The translations under genes were made by a program, and so were the position numbers. Shown piece after piece: positions 17,893 through 27,434 of a DNA stretch of 64,000 bases. The stretch covers positions 19,856 to 83,855 of the forward strand of contig CALVFK010000001.1 of assembly GCA_944326805.1 (NCBI GenBank), given 5' to 3'. How positions within the stretch are numbered: the first letter of the stretch is position 1; each line of letters opens with the position of its first letter. The notes under the pieces are model-generated. The model was not told the DNA's origin. It searched no databases and saw only the letters and a list, made by a program, of their open reading frames with translations. The DNA is from an uncultured Massilimicrobiota sp. GTDB taxonomy: Bacteria; Bacillota_I; Bacilli_A; Erysipelotrichales; Coprobacillaceae.

Positions 17893-19821
17893 ATGAAAAC
17901 AAACCATTATGATGAATCCAATATTCAGATTCTTGAAGGATTGGAAGCTGTAAGAAAGCGTCCAGGTATGTATATTGGTTCAACTGATTCAAGGGGATTA
18001 CACCATCTTGTATGGGAAATTGTTGATAATGCTATTGATGAAGCACTGGCAGGATTTGGTAAAAAAATTACTGTGACTATTGGAAAAGATAATAGTATTC
18101 GTGTAGAAGATGAAGGACGTGGATTGCCAACTGGTATGCATGCTTCTGGTAAACCAACAACAGAAGTCATTTTAACAATATTACACGCAGGTGGTAAATT
18201 TAGTGAAGATGGTGGATATAAAACATCTGGTGGTTTGCATGGTGTTGGTTCATCTGTTGTTAATGCATTAAGTGAGTGGCTTGAGGTGACTGTTTATCGT
18301 GATGGAGTGATTCATCAACAACGTTTTGAAGATGGGGCGAAGAAGATTTCTCCATTAAAAAAGATTGGTAAAACATCAAAAACGGGGACAATTATTCATT
18401 TTAAACCTAATAAAGATTTATTTTCAACAATAGAATTTAATTATTCTACTATCTGTGAAAGGTTAAGAGAAAGTGCTTTTTTATTAAAAGGCATTGAAAT
18501 GAACATTATTGATGAAAGAACGGGAAAACACGAATCTTTTCAATATGATAATGGTTTAGAAGCTTTTATTGAATATCTTAATTATGATAAAAAAACATTA
18601 CATACAACTGTTTCTTTTGATGATGTTTCTCATCCTATTGAAGTTGAAGTATCATTTCAAATGACTGATGGTTATCAGGAAAATTTGCTTTCGTTTGTTA
18701 ACTTGGTTAGAACTGGAGATGGAGGAACTCACGAAACTGGTTTTCGTTCTGGATTTACAAAAGTCTTTAATGAATATGCCAGAAAATATGGTTTATTAAA
18801 ACCTAAAGACAAAAATCTTGAAGGAAGCGATGTAAGAGAAGGTTTAACAGCAATTATTTCTGTGAAAATACCTGAGTCATTATTACAATTTGAAGGTCAG
18901 ACAAAATCTAAGTTAGGTACACCAGAGGCAAGAAATATTGTTGAAAATGTTGTTTATGAACAAGTTAATTATTTTTTAGAAGAAAATAAAGAAACAGCAA
19001 ATGAATTAGTTAAAAAGATGATTAAAGCTTCACAGGCTAGAAATGCGGCTCGAAAGGCACGTGAAGAAGCACGTAAAGGAAAAGGACAAAAAGTAGAAAA
19101 AATATTAAGTGGAAAACTGGCACCTGCACAATCAAAAGATAAAAAACGAAAAGAACTTTATCTTGTCGAAGGAGATTCAGCCGGTGGAAGTGCAAAACAG
19201 GGCAGAGACCGTAAATATCAGGCTATTTTACCTTTACGTGGGAAAGTCATTAATACTGAAAAAGCAGCTATGACTGACATATTGAAAAACGAAGAAATTA
19301 GTACAATTATTAATACAGTTGGAGCTGGAGTAGGAGCCGATTTTAATGCTGATGACTCACATTATGCAAAAGTCATTATCATGACCGATGCAGATACCGA
19401 TGGAGCGCATATTCAGGTTCTCCTTTTGACGTTCTTCTATCGTTATATGCGAGGGTTAATTCAAGCAGGAAAAGTTTATATTGCATTACCTCCACTATAT
19501 AAGGTATCTAAAAAGAACGGAAAACATGAGGATGTTATATATGCCTGGGATGATGAAGAATTAGAAAACGCAAAAAAACAAATTGGTCGAGGTTATACTG
19601 TACAACGTTATAAAGGTTTAGGGGAAATGAATGCTGACCAGTTATGGGAAACAACAATGAATCCTGAAACTCGTACATTAATTCAGGTATCTATTGAAGA
19701 TGCTGCTTTAGTAGAGCGTAGAGTATCTGTTTTAATGGGTGATAAAGTAGAACCTAGACGCGAATGGATTGAAGATAATGTTCAATTTTCTTTGGAAGAT
19801 TCATTCTTTATTAATCAGTAA
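17893..19821 (+). CDS. parE: DNA topoisomerase IV subunit B
   Basis: ATPase subunit of topoisomerase IV, which decatenates daughter chromosomes. Domains in order: GHKL ATPase (EIVDNAIDEA and GGLHGVGSSVVNALS motifs), transducer, and TOPRIM with EGDSAGGSA starting at Glu426 and T-D499-A-D501-T-D503. Assigned to ParE rather than GyrB because the next gene is clearly ParC-like and plsY lies alongside, as in Bacillus. AAAAGGAGG precedes the ATG and TATAAT at 17858-17863 is the probable -10. parC follows 11 bases later. Confidence 0.93.
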   Translation: MKTNHYDESNIQILEGLEAVRKRPGMYIGSTDSRGLHHLVWEIVDNAIDEALAGFGKKITVTIGKDNSIRVEDEGRGLPTGMHASGKPTTEVILTILHAGGKFSEDGGYKTSGGLHGVGSSVVNALSEWLEVTVYRDGVIHQQRFEDGAKKISPLKKIGKTSKTGTIIHFKPNKDLFSTIEFNYSTICERLRESAFLLKGIEMNIIDERTGKHESFQYDNGLEAFIEYLNYDKKTLHTTVSFDDVSHPIEVEVSFQMTDGYQENLLSFVNLVRTGDGGTHETGFRSGFTKVFNEYARKYGLLKPKDKNLEGSDVREGLTAIISVKIPESLLQFEGQTKSKLGTPEARNIVENVVYEQVNYFLEENKETANELVKKMIKASQARNAARKAREEARKGKGQKVEKILSGKLAPAQSKDKKRKELYLVEGDSAGGSAKQGRDRKYQAILPLRGKVINTEKAAMTDILKNEEISTIINTVGAGVGADFNADDSHYAKVIIMTDADTDGAHIQVLLLTFFYRYMRGLIQAGKVYIALPPLYKVSKKNGKHEDVIYAWDDEELENAKKQIGRGYTVQRYKGLGEMNADQLWETTMNPETRTLIQVSIEDAALVERRVSVLMGDKVEPRREWIEDNVQFSLEDSFFINQ

Positions 19822-19832
19822 GGAGGTCTGAC

Positions 19833-22364
19833 ATGAAAGAAAAAATCATAACACAATCATTAGATGATATTATGGGTGATCGTTTTGGAAAATATTCTAA
19901 GTATATTATTCAAGATCGTGCATTACCTGATGTCAGAGATGGATTAAAACCAGTACAACGTCGTATTCTTTATGCGATGTACAAAGATGGTAATACGCAC
20001 TTAAAGCCTTATCGTAAATCAGCAAAAACAGTAGGGAATGTCATTGGTAATTATCATCCTCATGGTGATACTTCTGTTTATGAAGCAATGGTCCGTTTAT
20101 CACAAGAATGGAAAATGCGTATGCCATTAATAGATATGCAGGGAAATAATGGTTCCATTGATAATGACCCCGCTGCAGCAATGCGTTATACTGAAGCAAG
20201 GTTATCACCTATTGCTTCAGAGTTATTAAAGGACATTGATAAAGAAACAGTCCAAATGGCATTAAACTTTGATGATACAGAATATGAACCAACTGTTTTA
20301 CCAGCGAAATACCCTAATTTATTGGTTAATGGAGCAACAGGTATATCATCTGGATATGCTACTGATATTCCTCCTCATAATTTAGAAGAAGTTATTGATG
20401 CAACTATTTATCGTATTTTGCATTCTCATTGTTCTTTGGATGATTTAATGAAATTTATCAAAGGCCCTGATTTTCCAACAGGTGCTATTGTTGAGGGAAT
20501 TAATGGTATTAAAAAGGCTTTTGAAACTGGAAAAGGGAAAGTCGTTGTTCGTTCTCAAACCAAAATCATTGAAGAAAAAAACATGAATAAAATTGTAGTA
20601 ACAGAGATTCCTTATGAAGTCAATAAAGCTGAATTAGTGCGAAAACTTGATGAAATACGTTTTCAAAAAAATATTGATGGCATTATAGAAGTTCGTGATG
20701 AATCTGATCGTAATGGACTGAGTATTGTTATTGAATTAAAAAAGGATGTTGATGTTCAAAACACATTAAATTACTTTTATAAGAATACAGATCTTCAAAA
20801 GAACTATAACTATAATATGGTTGCTATTAAAAACAAAAGACCTGTATGCATGGGAATTGTTGAAATTTTAGATGGATATATTGATCATCAAATTGATGTG
20901 GTTACAAAACGTTCACTTTTTGATTTAAAGAAAGCACAGGAACGTAAGCATATTGTAGATGGGTTAATTAAAGCTATTTCTATCTTAGATGATGTTGTAC
21001 ATACTATTCGACATTCTCGTGATAAACAAGATGCTAAAAAAAATCTTCAATTACAATATCATTTTTCAGAAAAACAGGCTGAAGCGATTGTGATGTTACA
21101 ATTGTATCGTCTAACAAATACAGATATTATTTCTTTAGAAAAAGAAAAAAATGAACTGGAAACATTAATACAAACGTTGAATGATATATTAAATAGTGAT
21201 GAGGTATTAAGAAAGGTTATTGTTGATGAATTGAAACAAATTAAAAAACAATACCCAACACCTCGTTTAACACAAATCAAACATGAAGTTCAGGAAATTG
21301 TCATTGATGAAGAAGCAATGATTCTTCCAGAAGATATTTATGTTTCTATTACTAGAGATGGGTATGTCAAAAGAATTTCTCAAAGATCATATAAAGCCAG
21401 TGAAAATATTGCTTTTGGAAAGAAAGAGGATGATGTACTTTTGGATTTACATTTTGCAAATACATTAGACAAATTACTTATTTTCACGGATAAAGGAAAT
21501 TATCTATTTGTTCCTGTTCATAAACTAGAAGAATTTAAATGGAAGGAATTAGGAAAGCATATTAGTTATCTCATTAAAGTTTCTCCAGAAGAAAAAATGA
21601 TTGGTTCTATTCTTGTGAAATCTTTTGCTTTGCCACTTTATATTCTTCTAACAACACGTTTAGGACAAATCAAGCGTGTTCCACTCAAAGAGTTTGAAGT
21701 CGCACGTTATACAAAACCTTTAAAATGTATGAACTTGAAAAAAGATGATCAGTTGCTCCAAATCTCTTTGACTGACACAAATCAAGCTATCGTTTTGACA
21801 TCATCATTAGGATATGTGTCATTATATAGTGAAGATGAGATTTCAATTTTAGGATTAAAAGCAGCCGGGATTAAAGCTATGAATTTAAAAGATGATTATC
21901 TTGTCGCCATGAATACATTTTATCCACTTCATTCTTATTCTTATGTACTGATTAGTGATCAGCCAGGAATAAAGCGAATGCGTGTATCGGATATACCAAG
22001 CTGTAATCGTGCAACGAAAGGGAGTGCTATTTTTAAATCTCCTAAAACAAATCCAATTCATGCTTTAAAAGCTTTTGTTTTAGATACTCAAGATCAATTA
22101 ATGATTGAAAGCGAAGATAAGAAAGAAAATATAAATATCAAAGATTATTCTTTATCACAAATCGGACAAAAACCTAGTGTCATTCAATCGATGAAAAATA
22201 ATACGCTTATACATGTTTATGATAATCATACATTATCAACAGATTTATATGTTTCTAGTCAAGATAAAAAGGTTGAAAAAACTCAACCTTTAGAAACAAC
22301 ATCACAACATGATAAACATTTTGAGCCTATTTCTTTTGATGACTTATTTAAAGATGATTTTTAA
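19833..22364 (+). CDS. parC: DNA topoisomerase IV subunit A
   Basis: DNA-cleaving subunit of topoisomerase IV. The N-terminal IIQDRALPDVRDGLKPVQRR is ParC-like (GyrA has a different lead-in), the catalytic tyrosine is Y119 in AMRYTEARL, and a C-terminal six-bladed beta-pinwheel spans about residues 490-800, lacking a GyrA box. The quinolone-determining region reads HPHGD-T80-S-V-Y-E84. It has 843 residues and TAAGGAGGTC as its ribosome binding site. It ends one base from the convergent sigK gene, with no visible terminator between them. Confidence 0.95.
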   Translation: MKEKIITQSLDDIMGDRFGKYSKYIIQDRALPDVRDGLKPVQRRILYAMYKDGNTHLKPYRKSAKTVGNVIGNYHPHGDTSVYEAMVRLSQEWKMRMPLIDMQGNNGSIDNDPAAAMRYTEARLSPIASELLKDIDKETVQMALNFDDTEYEPTVLPAKYPNLLVNGATGISSGYATDIPPHNLEEVIDATIYRILHSHCSLDDLMKFIKGPDFPTGAIVEGINGIKKAFETGKGKVVVRSQTKIIEEKNMNKIVVTEIPYEVNKAELVRKLDEIRFQKNIDGIIEVRDESDRNGLSIVIELKKDVDVQNTLNYFYKNTDLQKNYNYNMVAIKNKRPVCMGIVEILDGYIDHQIDVVTKRSLFDLKKAQERKHIVDGLIKAISILDDVVHTIRHSRDKQDAKKNLQLQYHFSEKQAEAIVMLQLYRLTNTDIISLEKEKNELETLIQTLNDILNSDEVLRKVIVDELKQIKKQYPTPRLTQIKHEVQEIVIDEEAMILPEDIYVSITRDGYVKRISQRSYKASENIAFGKKEDDVLLDLHFANTLDKLLIFTDKGNYLFVPVHKLEEFKWKELGKHISYLIKVSPEEKMIGSILVKSFALPLYILLTTRLGQIKRVPLKEFEVARYTKPLKCMNLKKDDQLLQISLTDTNQAIVLTSSLGYVSLYSEDEISILGLKAAGIKAMNLKDDYLVAMNTFYPLHSYSYVLISDQPGIKRMRVSDIPSCNRATKGSAIFKSPKTNPIHALKAFVLDTQDQLMIESEDKKENINIKDYSLSQIGQKPSVIQSMKNNTLIHVYDNHTLSTDLYVSSQDKKVEKTQPLETTSQHDKHFEPISFDDLFKDDF

Positions 22365-22365
22365 T

Positions 22366-23049
22366 TTATTGTGTATTCATATAAGCTTTTAAGAGTTTAA
22401 TTAACGCTCTTTTTTCTAGACGTGAAACATATGAACGAGAAATATTCATATGCTGGGCAATTTCTTTTTGGGTATAAATATGATGATGATTAAGACCATA
22501 GCGATAGATGAGTATTTCTTGTTCACGTGGTGTTAATAAAGTAAAGTAATCTTGTAACTGTCGAATCTGGTCATTTGTCTGTATCTGATCGATCATATCT
22601 TTATCTTTTGATGGAATAATATCAAGCAAAGTCATTTCTCCACCATCTTTATCAACGCCTAAAACTTCATTTAATGAAACATCTAAAGCTGTTTTCTTGT
22701 GTTGACGAAGATGCATTAATATTTCATTTTCTATGCATTTTGCTGCATATGTTCCTAGCTTTGTAGATTTTGATGCATTATAACTATCTACTGCTTTGAT
22801 AAGACCAATTGTTCCGATACTGATGAGATCTTCCTGTAAGTCTTTGGTACTTTCGTATTTTTTAGCAATATGGGCAACAAGCCTTAAGTTATGTTCGATG
22901 AGCTTATTTCTGGCATTTTGATCACCTTGAAAATATTTTTCTAATAGTTCTTTTTCCTGTTGCTTTGTGAGGGCAGGTTTAAAAGCTTGTGTTTTAATAA
23001 AAGATACAAATAAAAATTGTTGTAATAATGCAAAAATAGTTGTAAACAT
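22366..23049 (-). CDS. sigK: RNA polymerase sporulation sigma factor SigK (uninterrupted)
   Basis: Late mother-cell sigma factor, 227 residues. A hydrophobic N-terminal pro-sequence (about residues 1-22) is followed by region 2 (NKLIEHNLRLVAHIAKKYE, EDLISIGTIGLIKAVDSY) and region 4 with the helix-turn-helix ISRSYVSRLEKRAL. The gene is intact in one frame; there is no skin-like insertion. GAGGTGACTT precedes the ATG. It would drive late mother-cell genes such as dpaAB, and SpoIVB encoded later in the window should start the signalling that releases it from its pro-form. Confidence 0.93.
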   Translation of the reverse strand: MFTTIFALLQQFLFVSFIKTQAFKPALTKQQEKELLEKYFQGDQNARNKLIEHNLRLVAHIAKKYESTKDLQEDLISIGTIGLIKAVDSYNASKSTKLGTYAAKCIENEILMHLRQHKKTALDVSLNEVLGVDKDGGEMTLLDIIPSKDKDMIDQIQTNDQIRQLQDYFTLLTPREQEILIYRYGLNHHHIYTQKEIAQHMNISRSYVSRLEKRALIKLLKAYMNTQ

Positions 23050-23065
23050 AAGTCACCTCAAAAAT

Positions 23066-23073
23066 ATTATATG
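23066..23073 (-). promoter_or_regulatory. possible sigma-E -10 for sigK
   Basis: Read on the minus strand, CATATAAT differs at one position from the sigma-E -10 CATACAAT and lies about 17 bases before the sigK ATG. It also contains TATAAT, so sigma-A use is equally possible. No convincing -35 was seen. Confidence 0.35.
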
Positions 23074-23100
23074 AAAAATGTCGATGTTTATGTTTATCTC

Positions 23101-23129
23101 TTTTCATTAAAATAGAAATAAGATACAAT
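23101..23129 (+). promoter_or_regulatory. promoter for the yqeH operon
   Basis: TTTTCA (23101-23106), 17 bases, TACAAT (23124-23129), 20 bases before yqeH. Confidence 0.45.
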
Positions 23130-23149
23130 AGTCAAGAAGGAAGGTATTT

Positions 23150-24250
23150 ATGAAAGAAATTAAAAAATGTTATGGATGTGGAGCTATTATTCAAAGTGAA
23201 AATGAAAAACACATTGGTTATGTTCCTAAAAATGCTTCTGAAAAAGAACATATTTTATGTCAACGTTGTTTTCAATTAAAAAATTATCATAAGCTACAAG
23301 AGACATCACTGACAAAAGATGACTTTTTAAATCTATTAGATCATATTGGTGAAAAAGATTGTCTTGTTGTTTATATCGTTGATCTATTTGATTTTGAAGG
23401 GAGTCGTATTCAAGGACTGTTACGCCATATTGGTTATAATGATGTTCTGGTGCTTGCGAACAAACGTGACTTATTACCAAAATCTGTCAAAGAACGCAAA
23501 CTGGAACATTGGGTGAGAAGACAATTAAAAGAAGAGGGAATCAAGCCTGTAGATGTTATAATAACAAGTGGAAAGAAAAATATGAATATGGATAAGATCT
23601 ATGATGCTATGATGACTTATCGTAAAAATCGTGATGTTTATGTTGTTGGAGCAACAAATGTAGGAAAATCAACGTTTGTTAATGCATTACTAAGACATTA
23701 TGCCCAGGTAGAAGAACAAAATTTGATTACTGTTTCTGAATTTCCAGGGACGACACTTGATTTTATAGAAATTCCTTTGGATGAACAGACTTATCTTTAT
23801 GATACTCCAGGTATTGTTAATGATAGTCAAATGACTCATTTCGTTGATTCGAAGAATTTAAAAAAGATTATTCCACAAAGCGAATTAAGACCGATTGGCT
23901 TTCAATTACAAGAAAAACAAACAATTTATTTTGATGGATTAGGCAGAATTGATTATATCAGTGGAGAACAGGCAAGTTTTATAACGTATTTTTCTCGTCA
24001 ACTCAAGATTCATCGTACCAAAACAGTCAATGCAGATGGCTTATATGATCGTCATAAAACTTTTCATTTTGAAATTGATGGAATGAAAACAATCAACGAT
24101 ATGAAAACATATGATTTTACTTTAAAACAAGGAAAATGTGATATTGTTATTTCAGGGCTTGGCTTTATAACTATTTCTTCAAAAGGCGGAAAAATAAAAG
24201 TTCATGTCCCACCACAAATTTCCGTAACGATAAGAGAAGCAATTATATAG
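23150..24250 (+). CDS. yqeH: ribosome biogenesis GTPase YqeH
   Basis: Circularly permuted GTPase needed for 30S subunit assembly, 366 residues. An N-terminal zinc finger (C7-x2-C10 and C37-x2-C40) precedes the G motifs in permuted order: G4 N104-K-R-D107, G5 ITSGKK, G1 G166-A-T-N-V-G-K-S-T and G3 D217-T-P-G. A C-terminal RNA-binding domain follows. It heads an operon with yhbY, nadD/yqeK, rsfS, yqeM and mtnN, all closely spaced or overlapping. AAGGAAGGTATTT is the ribosome binding site. Confidence 0.94.
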   Translation: MKEIKKCYGCGAIIQSENEKHIGYVPKNASEKEHILCQRCFQLKNYHKLQETSLTKDDFLNLLDHIGEKDCLVVYIVDLFDFEGSRIQGLLRHIGYNDVLVLANKRDLLPKSVKERKLEHWVRRQLKEEGIKPVDVIITSGKKNMNMDKIYDAMMTYRKNRDVYVVGATNVGKSTFVNALLRHYAQVEEQNLITVSEFPGTTLDFIEIPLDEQTYLYDTPGIVNDSQMTHFVDSKNLKKIIPQSELRPIGFQLQEKQTIYFDGLGRIDYISGEQASFITYFSRQLKIHRTKTVNADGLYDRHKTFHFEIDGMKTINDMKTYDFTLKQGKCDIVISGLGFITISSKGGKIKVHVPPQISVTIREAII

Positions 24251-24260
24251 GAGGGAAGAT

Positions 24261-24548
24261 ATGCTAACAGGTAAACAAAAAAGATATTTAAGAGGAGAGG
24301 CACATCACTTAAAAGCAATTTTTCAAGTTGGAAAAGATGGTGTTTCTGCAAATCAAATTAAAGGTATTCATGAAGCATTAGAAGCTCAAGAATTAATAAA
24401 AGTGAAAATTTTAGATAATTGTCCAGAAGATGTTAATCATGTGGCTTTAGATTTAAGCATGCATACAAAAGCAGAAGTTGTTCAAATTATTGGTCGTACA
24501 ATTATTTTATATAAACAAAGTGATGAAAGAATATATAGACTACCATGA
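24261..24548 (+). CDS. yhbY: YhbY/CRM-domain ribosome assembly RNA-binding protein
   Basis: A 95-residue CRM-domain protein (Bacillus YqeI), associated with ribosomal subunit assembly. The N-terminal LTGKQKRYLRGEAHHLKAI and the GxxG-like loop VGKDGVS are family hallmarks. AGGAGGGAAGAT precedes the ATG; the stop overlaps the nadD start by four bases. Confidence 0.92.
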   Translation: MLTGKQKRYLRGEAHHLKAIFQVGKDGVSANQIKGIHEALEAQELIKVKILDNCPEDVNHVALDLSMHTKAEVVQIIGRTIILYKQSDERIYRLP

Positions 24549-25645
24549 AAAGAATAGGTTTATTTGGAGGGAGTTTTGATCCCATTCATCAAGCACATGT
24601 AGAAGTCGCTTTATGTGCCATAGAACAACTTCATTTAGATGAAGTTCAATTCATTCCAACGCGCCATAATCCCTGGAAAAATAAAAGCCTGGCTAATGCT
24701 CAAGAAAGAGTTGAGATGATTCATATCGCAATCAAAAATTATCCTTTACTTTCTATCAATACTATTGAAATTGATAGTTATGATGAACAAAAAAATTATA
24801 CAATTTATACTATTGAAAAATTAATACAACAAAATCCTGATGTACATTATTATTATATTATGGGAATGGATCAGGCAAATGCTTTTGATCAATGGAAAAA
24901 AGCAAAAAAAATATCTCAACTCGTTCAATTAGTTGCTTTTCAAAGGGGAGGATATAAACCTGATTATTCCATACTGGATACATATCATTTTCAATTATTA
25001 AATAATCAGCCTGTTTATGCCTCAAGCAGCGATGTAAGGAATGGACATATAGAAATGTTGGATAAAGAGGTTTTACGCTATATCTCATCTCAAGGATTAT
25101 ATCTAGATACTATGGTCAGCTTAAGAATGAAAGAAAAACGCTGGAAACATACATGTAGTGTAGCAAAATTAGCAAAAAAAATAGCTAAAGCGAATCAATT
25201 AAATGCAAGGCAAGCTTATATTGCTGGAATAATGCATGATGTAGCAAAAGAAATGGACCAAAAAGAAGCTCAAAAAATAATGGAAAGTTATTTCCCAGAA
25301 TATTTATCAAAACCATATCCTATCTGGCATCAATGGCTTTCACGTTATGTGAGTGAACATGAGTTTTTAATTAATGATCCAGTGATATTAAAAGCAATCG
25401 AAGATCATACAACAGCATCAGTAGGTATTTCACCAATTGGAAAATGTTTATATGTTGCTGATAAACTTGATCCTTTAAGAGGATATGATTCTTCTCAACA
25501 AATTGAATTATGTAAAAAAGATATTGATCAGGGCTTTAGAAATTCTTTAATTGATTTTTATGAATTTTCAAAGAAGAAGAATCGCGAGATAGATGATTGT
25601 TTTTATGAAATTTATGATTATTATGTCGTGAAAGGAGAAAAGTAA
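24545..25645 (+). CDS. nadD: NadD-YqeK fusion: nicotinate-nucleotide adenylyltransferase + HD phosphohydrolase
   Basis: A single 366-residue frame joins two enzymes that are separate neighbours in Bacillus. Residues 1 to about 188 are NadD, making nicotinate adenine dinucleotide for NAD synthesis, with the nucleotidyltransferase motif G8-G-S-F-D-P-I-H15 and the S160-S-S-D-V-R motif. Residues from about 195 are YqeK, an HD-domain hydrolase (family member with Ap4A hydrolase activity) with His202 and H231-D232. No stop or start region separates them. Such fusions are known in Mollicutes. It is coupled to yhbY (ATGA overlap) and followed directly by rsfS. Confidence 0.92.
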   Translation: MKRIGLFGGSFDPIHQAHVEVALCAIEQLHLDEVQFIPTRHNPWKNKSLANAQERVEMIHIAIKNYPLLSINTIEIDSYDEQKNYTIYTIEKLIQQNPDVHYYYIMGMDQANAFDQWKKAKKISQLVQLVAFQRGGYKPDYSILDTYHFQLLNNQPVYASSSDVRNGHIEMLDKEVLRYISSQGLYLDTMVSLRMKEKRWKHTCSVAKLAKKIAKANQLNARQAYIAGIMHDVAKEMDQKEAQKIMESYFPEYLSKPYPIWHQWLSRYVSEHEFLINDPVILKAIEDHTTASVGISPIGKCLYVADKLDPLRGYDSSQQIELCKKDIDQGFRNSLIDFYEFSKKKNREIDDCFYEIYDYYVVKGEK

Positions 25646-25993
25646 ATGACAAAATTAGAATGTGTTGTTAAAGCTATGGATGATAAACTTGCAACACACA
25701 TTACAGCTATTGATATGCGTGATGTGAGTCCAATGTTTGATACATTTGTTTTATGTACAGCCAGCAATGAAAGATTAATGCAGGCTATTACTGAAAATAT
25801 TAAGGAAGAATGTGCAAAATATAACTTTGAAGTCAAAAGTATTGAAGGTTTAAGAAATTCAAAATGGATTTTAATTGATTTAGGAGATATTGTTTGCCAT
25901 ATTTTTGAAGGTTCAGAAAGAGAAAGCTATAATTTAGAAAAATTATGGGGAGATATGCCACGTATTAATGTTGAAGGAATGTTAGCAAAATGA
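25646..25993 (+). CDS. rsfS: ribosome silencing factor RsfS
   Basis: A 115-residue RsfS/Iojap protein (Bacillus YqeL) that binds L14 on the 50S subunit and prevents subunit joining under nutrient limitation. It contains the family segments DMRDVSPMFDTFVLCTA and the C-terminal WILIDLGDIVCHIF. The start codon immediately follows the nadD stop, with AAAGGAGAAAAG in the end of nadD. It overlaps yqeM by four bases. Confidence 0.94.
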   Translation: MTKLECVVKAMDDKLATHITAIDMRDVSPMFDTFVLCTASNERLMQAITENIKEECAKYNFEVKSIEGLRNSKWILIDLGDIVCHIFEGSERESYNLEKLWGDMPRINVEGMLAK

Positions 25994-26709
25994 GTTATGA
26001 AAATTTTGCCTATTACTATGATAGTCTAATGGATGAACAGTTTTATGAAGATTACTATCAATTCATTATGGAGCATTGTCAGTTTGATGAAGTTTTTGAA
26101 TTAGGATGTGGAACAGGAGAAATGGCTATTCGCTTAGCTAAAAAGAAAAAAACTGTGTATGCCTCTGATATCTCTAGCGATATGTTAGAGGTAGCTAAAC
26201 AAAAAGCAATTGAACAACAGGTCAATCTTGTTTTACAGAGAGTAGATATGTGTGATTTTACTCTATCTCGTCCAGTTGATTTGATTCTATGTTTATGTGA
26301 TTCCCTGAATTATTTGCTTGATCCTCAACAGATTACGCATACATTTTTAAATGTTTTTCAATCATTGGCTAAGGGTGGAACATTTATTTTTGATGTTGAT
26401 AGCCTTTATAAAATGAATGTTATCTTGAAAGACTATCATGAGAAGGAAGAAGATGATGAATTTGTTTTTGACTGGTCAGTAGAAAATATGGGCGATGGTT
26501 ATATTCATCATCATGTTTATATTGAAGATAAAAACGAACATGATATTGTAGACGAAGATCATTATCAGAAGACTTATCCTGTATCACAATATCTTTATTG
26601 GCTTCATGAAGCAGGTTTCCAAGATATTCAATATTATAGTGATTTTTCAACATATCATGATGATTGTGAAAGAATTATTTTTGTATGTCGAAAGGAGGAT
26701 ATTCAATGA
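25990..26709 (+). CDS. yqeM: class I SAM-dependent methyltransferase YqeM
   Basis: Methyltransferase of 239 residues with motif I FELGCGTGEMAIRLAKK and a following acidic motif YASDISSDML. In Bacillus the homologue also follows rsfS; its substrate is not settled. It is coupled to both neighbours by ATGA overlaps, suggesting a role linked to translation or ribosome maturation, though this is only guilt by association. Confidence 0.85.
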   Translation: MSYENFAYYYDSLMDEQFYEDYYQFIMEHCQFDEVFELGCGTGEMAIRLAKKKKTVYASDISSDMLEVAKQKAIEQQVNLVLQRVDMCDFTLSRPVDLILCLCDSLNYLLDPQQITHTFLNVFQSLAKGGTFIFDVDSLYKMNVILKDYHEKEEDDEFVFDWSVENMGDGYIHHHVYIEDKNEHDIVDEDHYQKTYPVSQYLYWLHEAGFQDIQYYSDFSTYHDDCERIIFVCRKEDIQ

Positions 26710-27401
26710 TAGGTATTATTGGAGCTATGGAAGAAGAAGTTGAGGCTATTTTAGCCTTAATGGAAATAAATAAAAAGGAAGTTAATCATGGTTATACTTT
26801 CTATGAAGGATTCATGGCCAAAAAAGATGTTGTTTTAGTTCAAGGTGGAATTGGTAAAGTCAATGCATCCATTTCAACAACTCTATTATTAACACAATAT
26901 CCTGTTGATTTTGTTATTAATATTGGTTCAGCTGGTGGGCTTTCATTGGAACAAAATGTAGGCGATGTTGTCATTTCAACAGGTGTTTTACATCATGATG
27001 TTGATGTTACAGCTTTTGGACGTAAACCAGGAGAAGTCCCAGGTATGCCATGTATTTTTCAACCAGATGCCATCGCCTTAAAACAAGTAGAAACGATTTT
27101 GAAAGATTCTCATCAACCATACCATCTTGGCTTGATTGTTTCAGGTGATCAATTTATATGTCGAGAAGATCAAGTTTCACAGATTTTAAATGTTTTTCCA
27201 AATGCTGTCTGTGCTGAAATGGAAGCTGCTTCAATTGCTCAAGTTTGTCATGTTTTTGATGTTCCATTCATAATCACAAGATCATTAAGTGATATTTATA
27301 AAAAAGGGGAAAATCATATTCAATTTGATGAGTATCTTAAACAGGCAAGTCAATCTTCTGCGAATATGTGTTATCATCTTGTTTCTACATTATCGCAATA
27401 A
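26706..27401 (+). CDS. mtnN: 5'-methylthioadenosine/S-adenosylhomocysteine nucleosidase
   Basis: Cleaves MTA and SAH to adenine and the thioribose sugar, recycling by-products of SAM reactions; placing it after a methyltransferase makes sense. The 231-residue protein starts with GIIGAMEEEVEAI and has the catalytic region AEMEAASIAQ and SLSD near the C-terminus. ATG 26706 follows AAGGAGGATATTC and overlaps the yqeM stop; an upstream ATG at 26685 precedes that ribosome binding site and is rejected. A hairpin terminator overlaps the gene end. Confidence 0.94.
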   Translation: MIGIIGAMEEEVEAILALMEINKKEVNHGYTFYEGFMAKKDVVLVQGGIGKVNASISTTLLLTQYPVDFVINIGSAGGLSLEQNVGDVVISTGVLHHDVDVTAFGRKPGEVPGMPCIFQPDAIALKQVETILKDSHQPYHLGLIVSGDQFICREDQVSQILNVFPNAVCAEMEAASIAQVCHVFDVPFIITRSLSDIYKKGENHIQFDEYLKQASQSSANMCYHLVSTLSQ

Positions 27402-27421
27402 CAACTGTTATTGCTTTTTTA
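27395..27421 (+). terminator. terminator of the yqeH-mtnN operon
   Basis: Nine-pair stem GCAATAACA/TGTTATTGC followed by seven T; the stop codon of mtnN lies in its 5' arm. Confidence 0.85.
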
Positions 27422-27434
27422 TTGGAGGATCATT

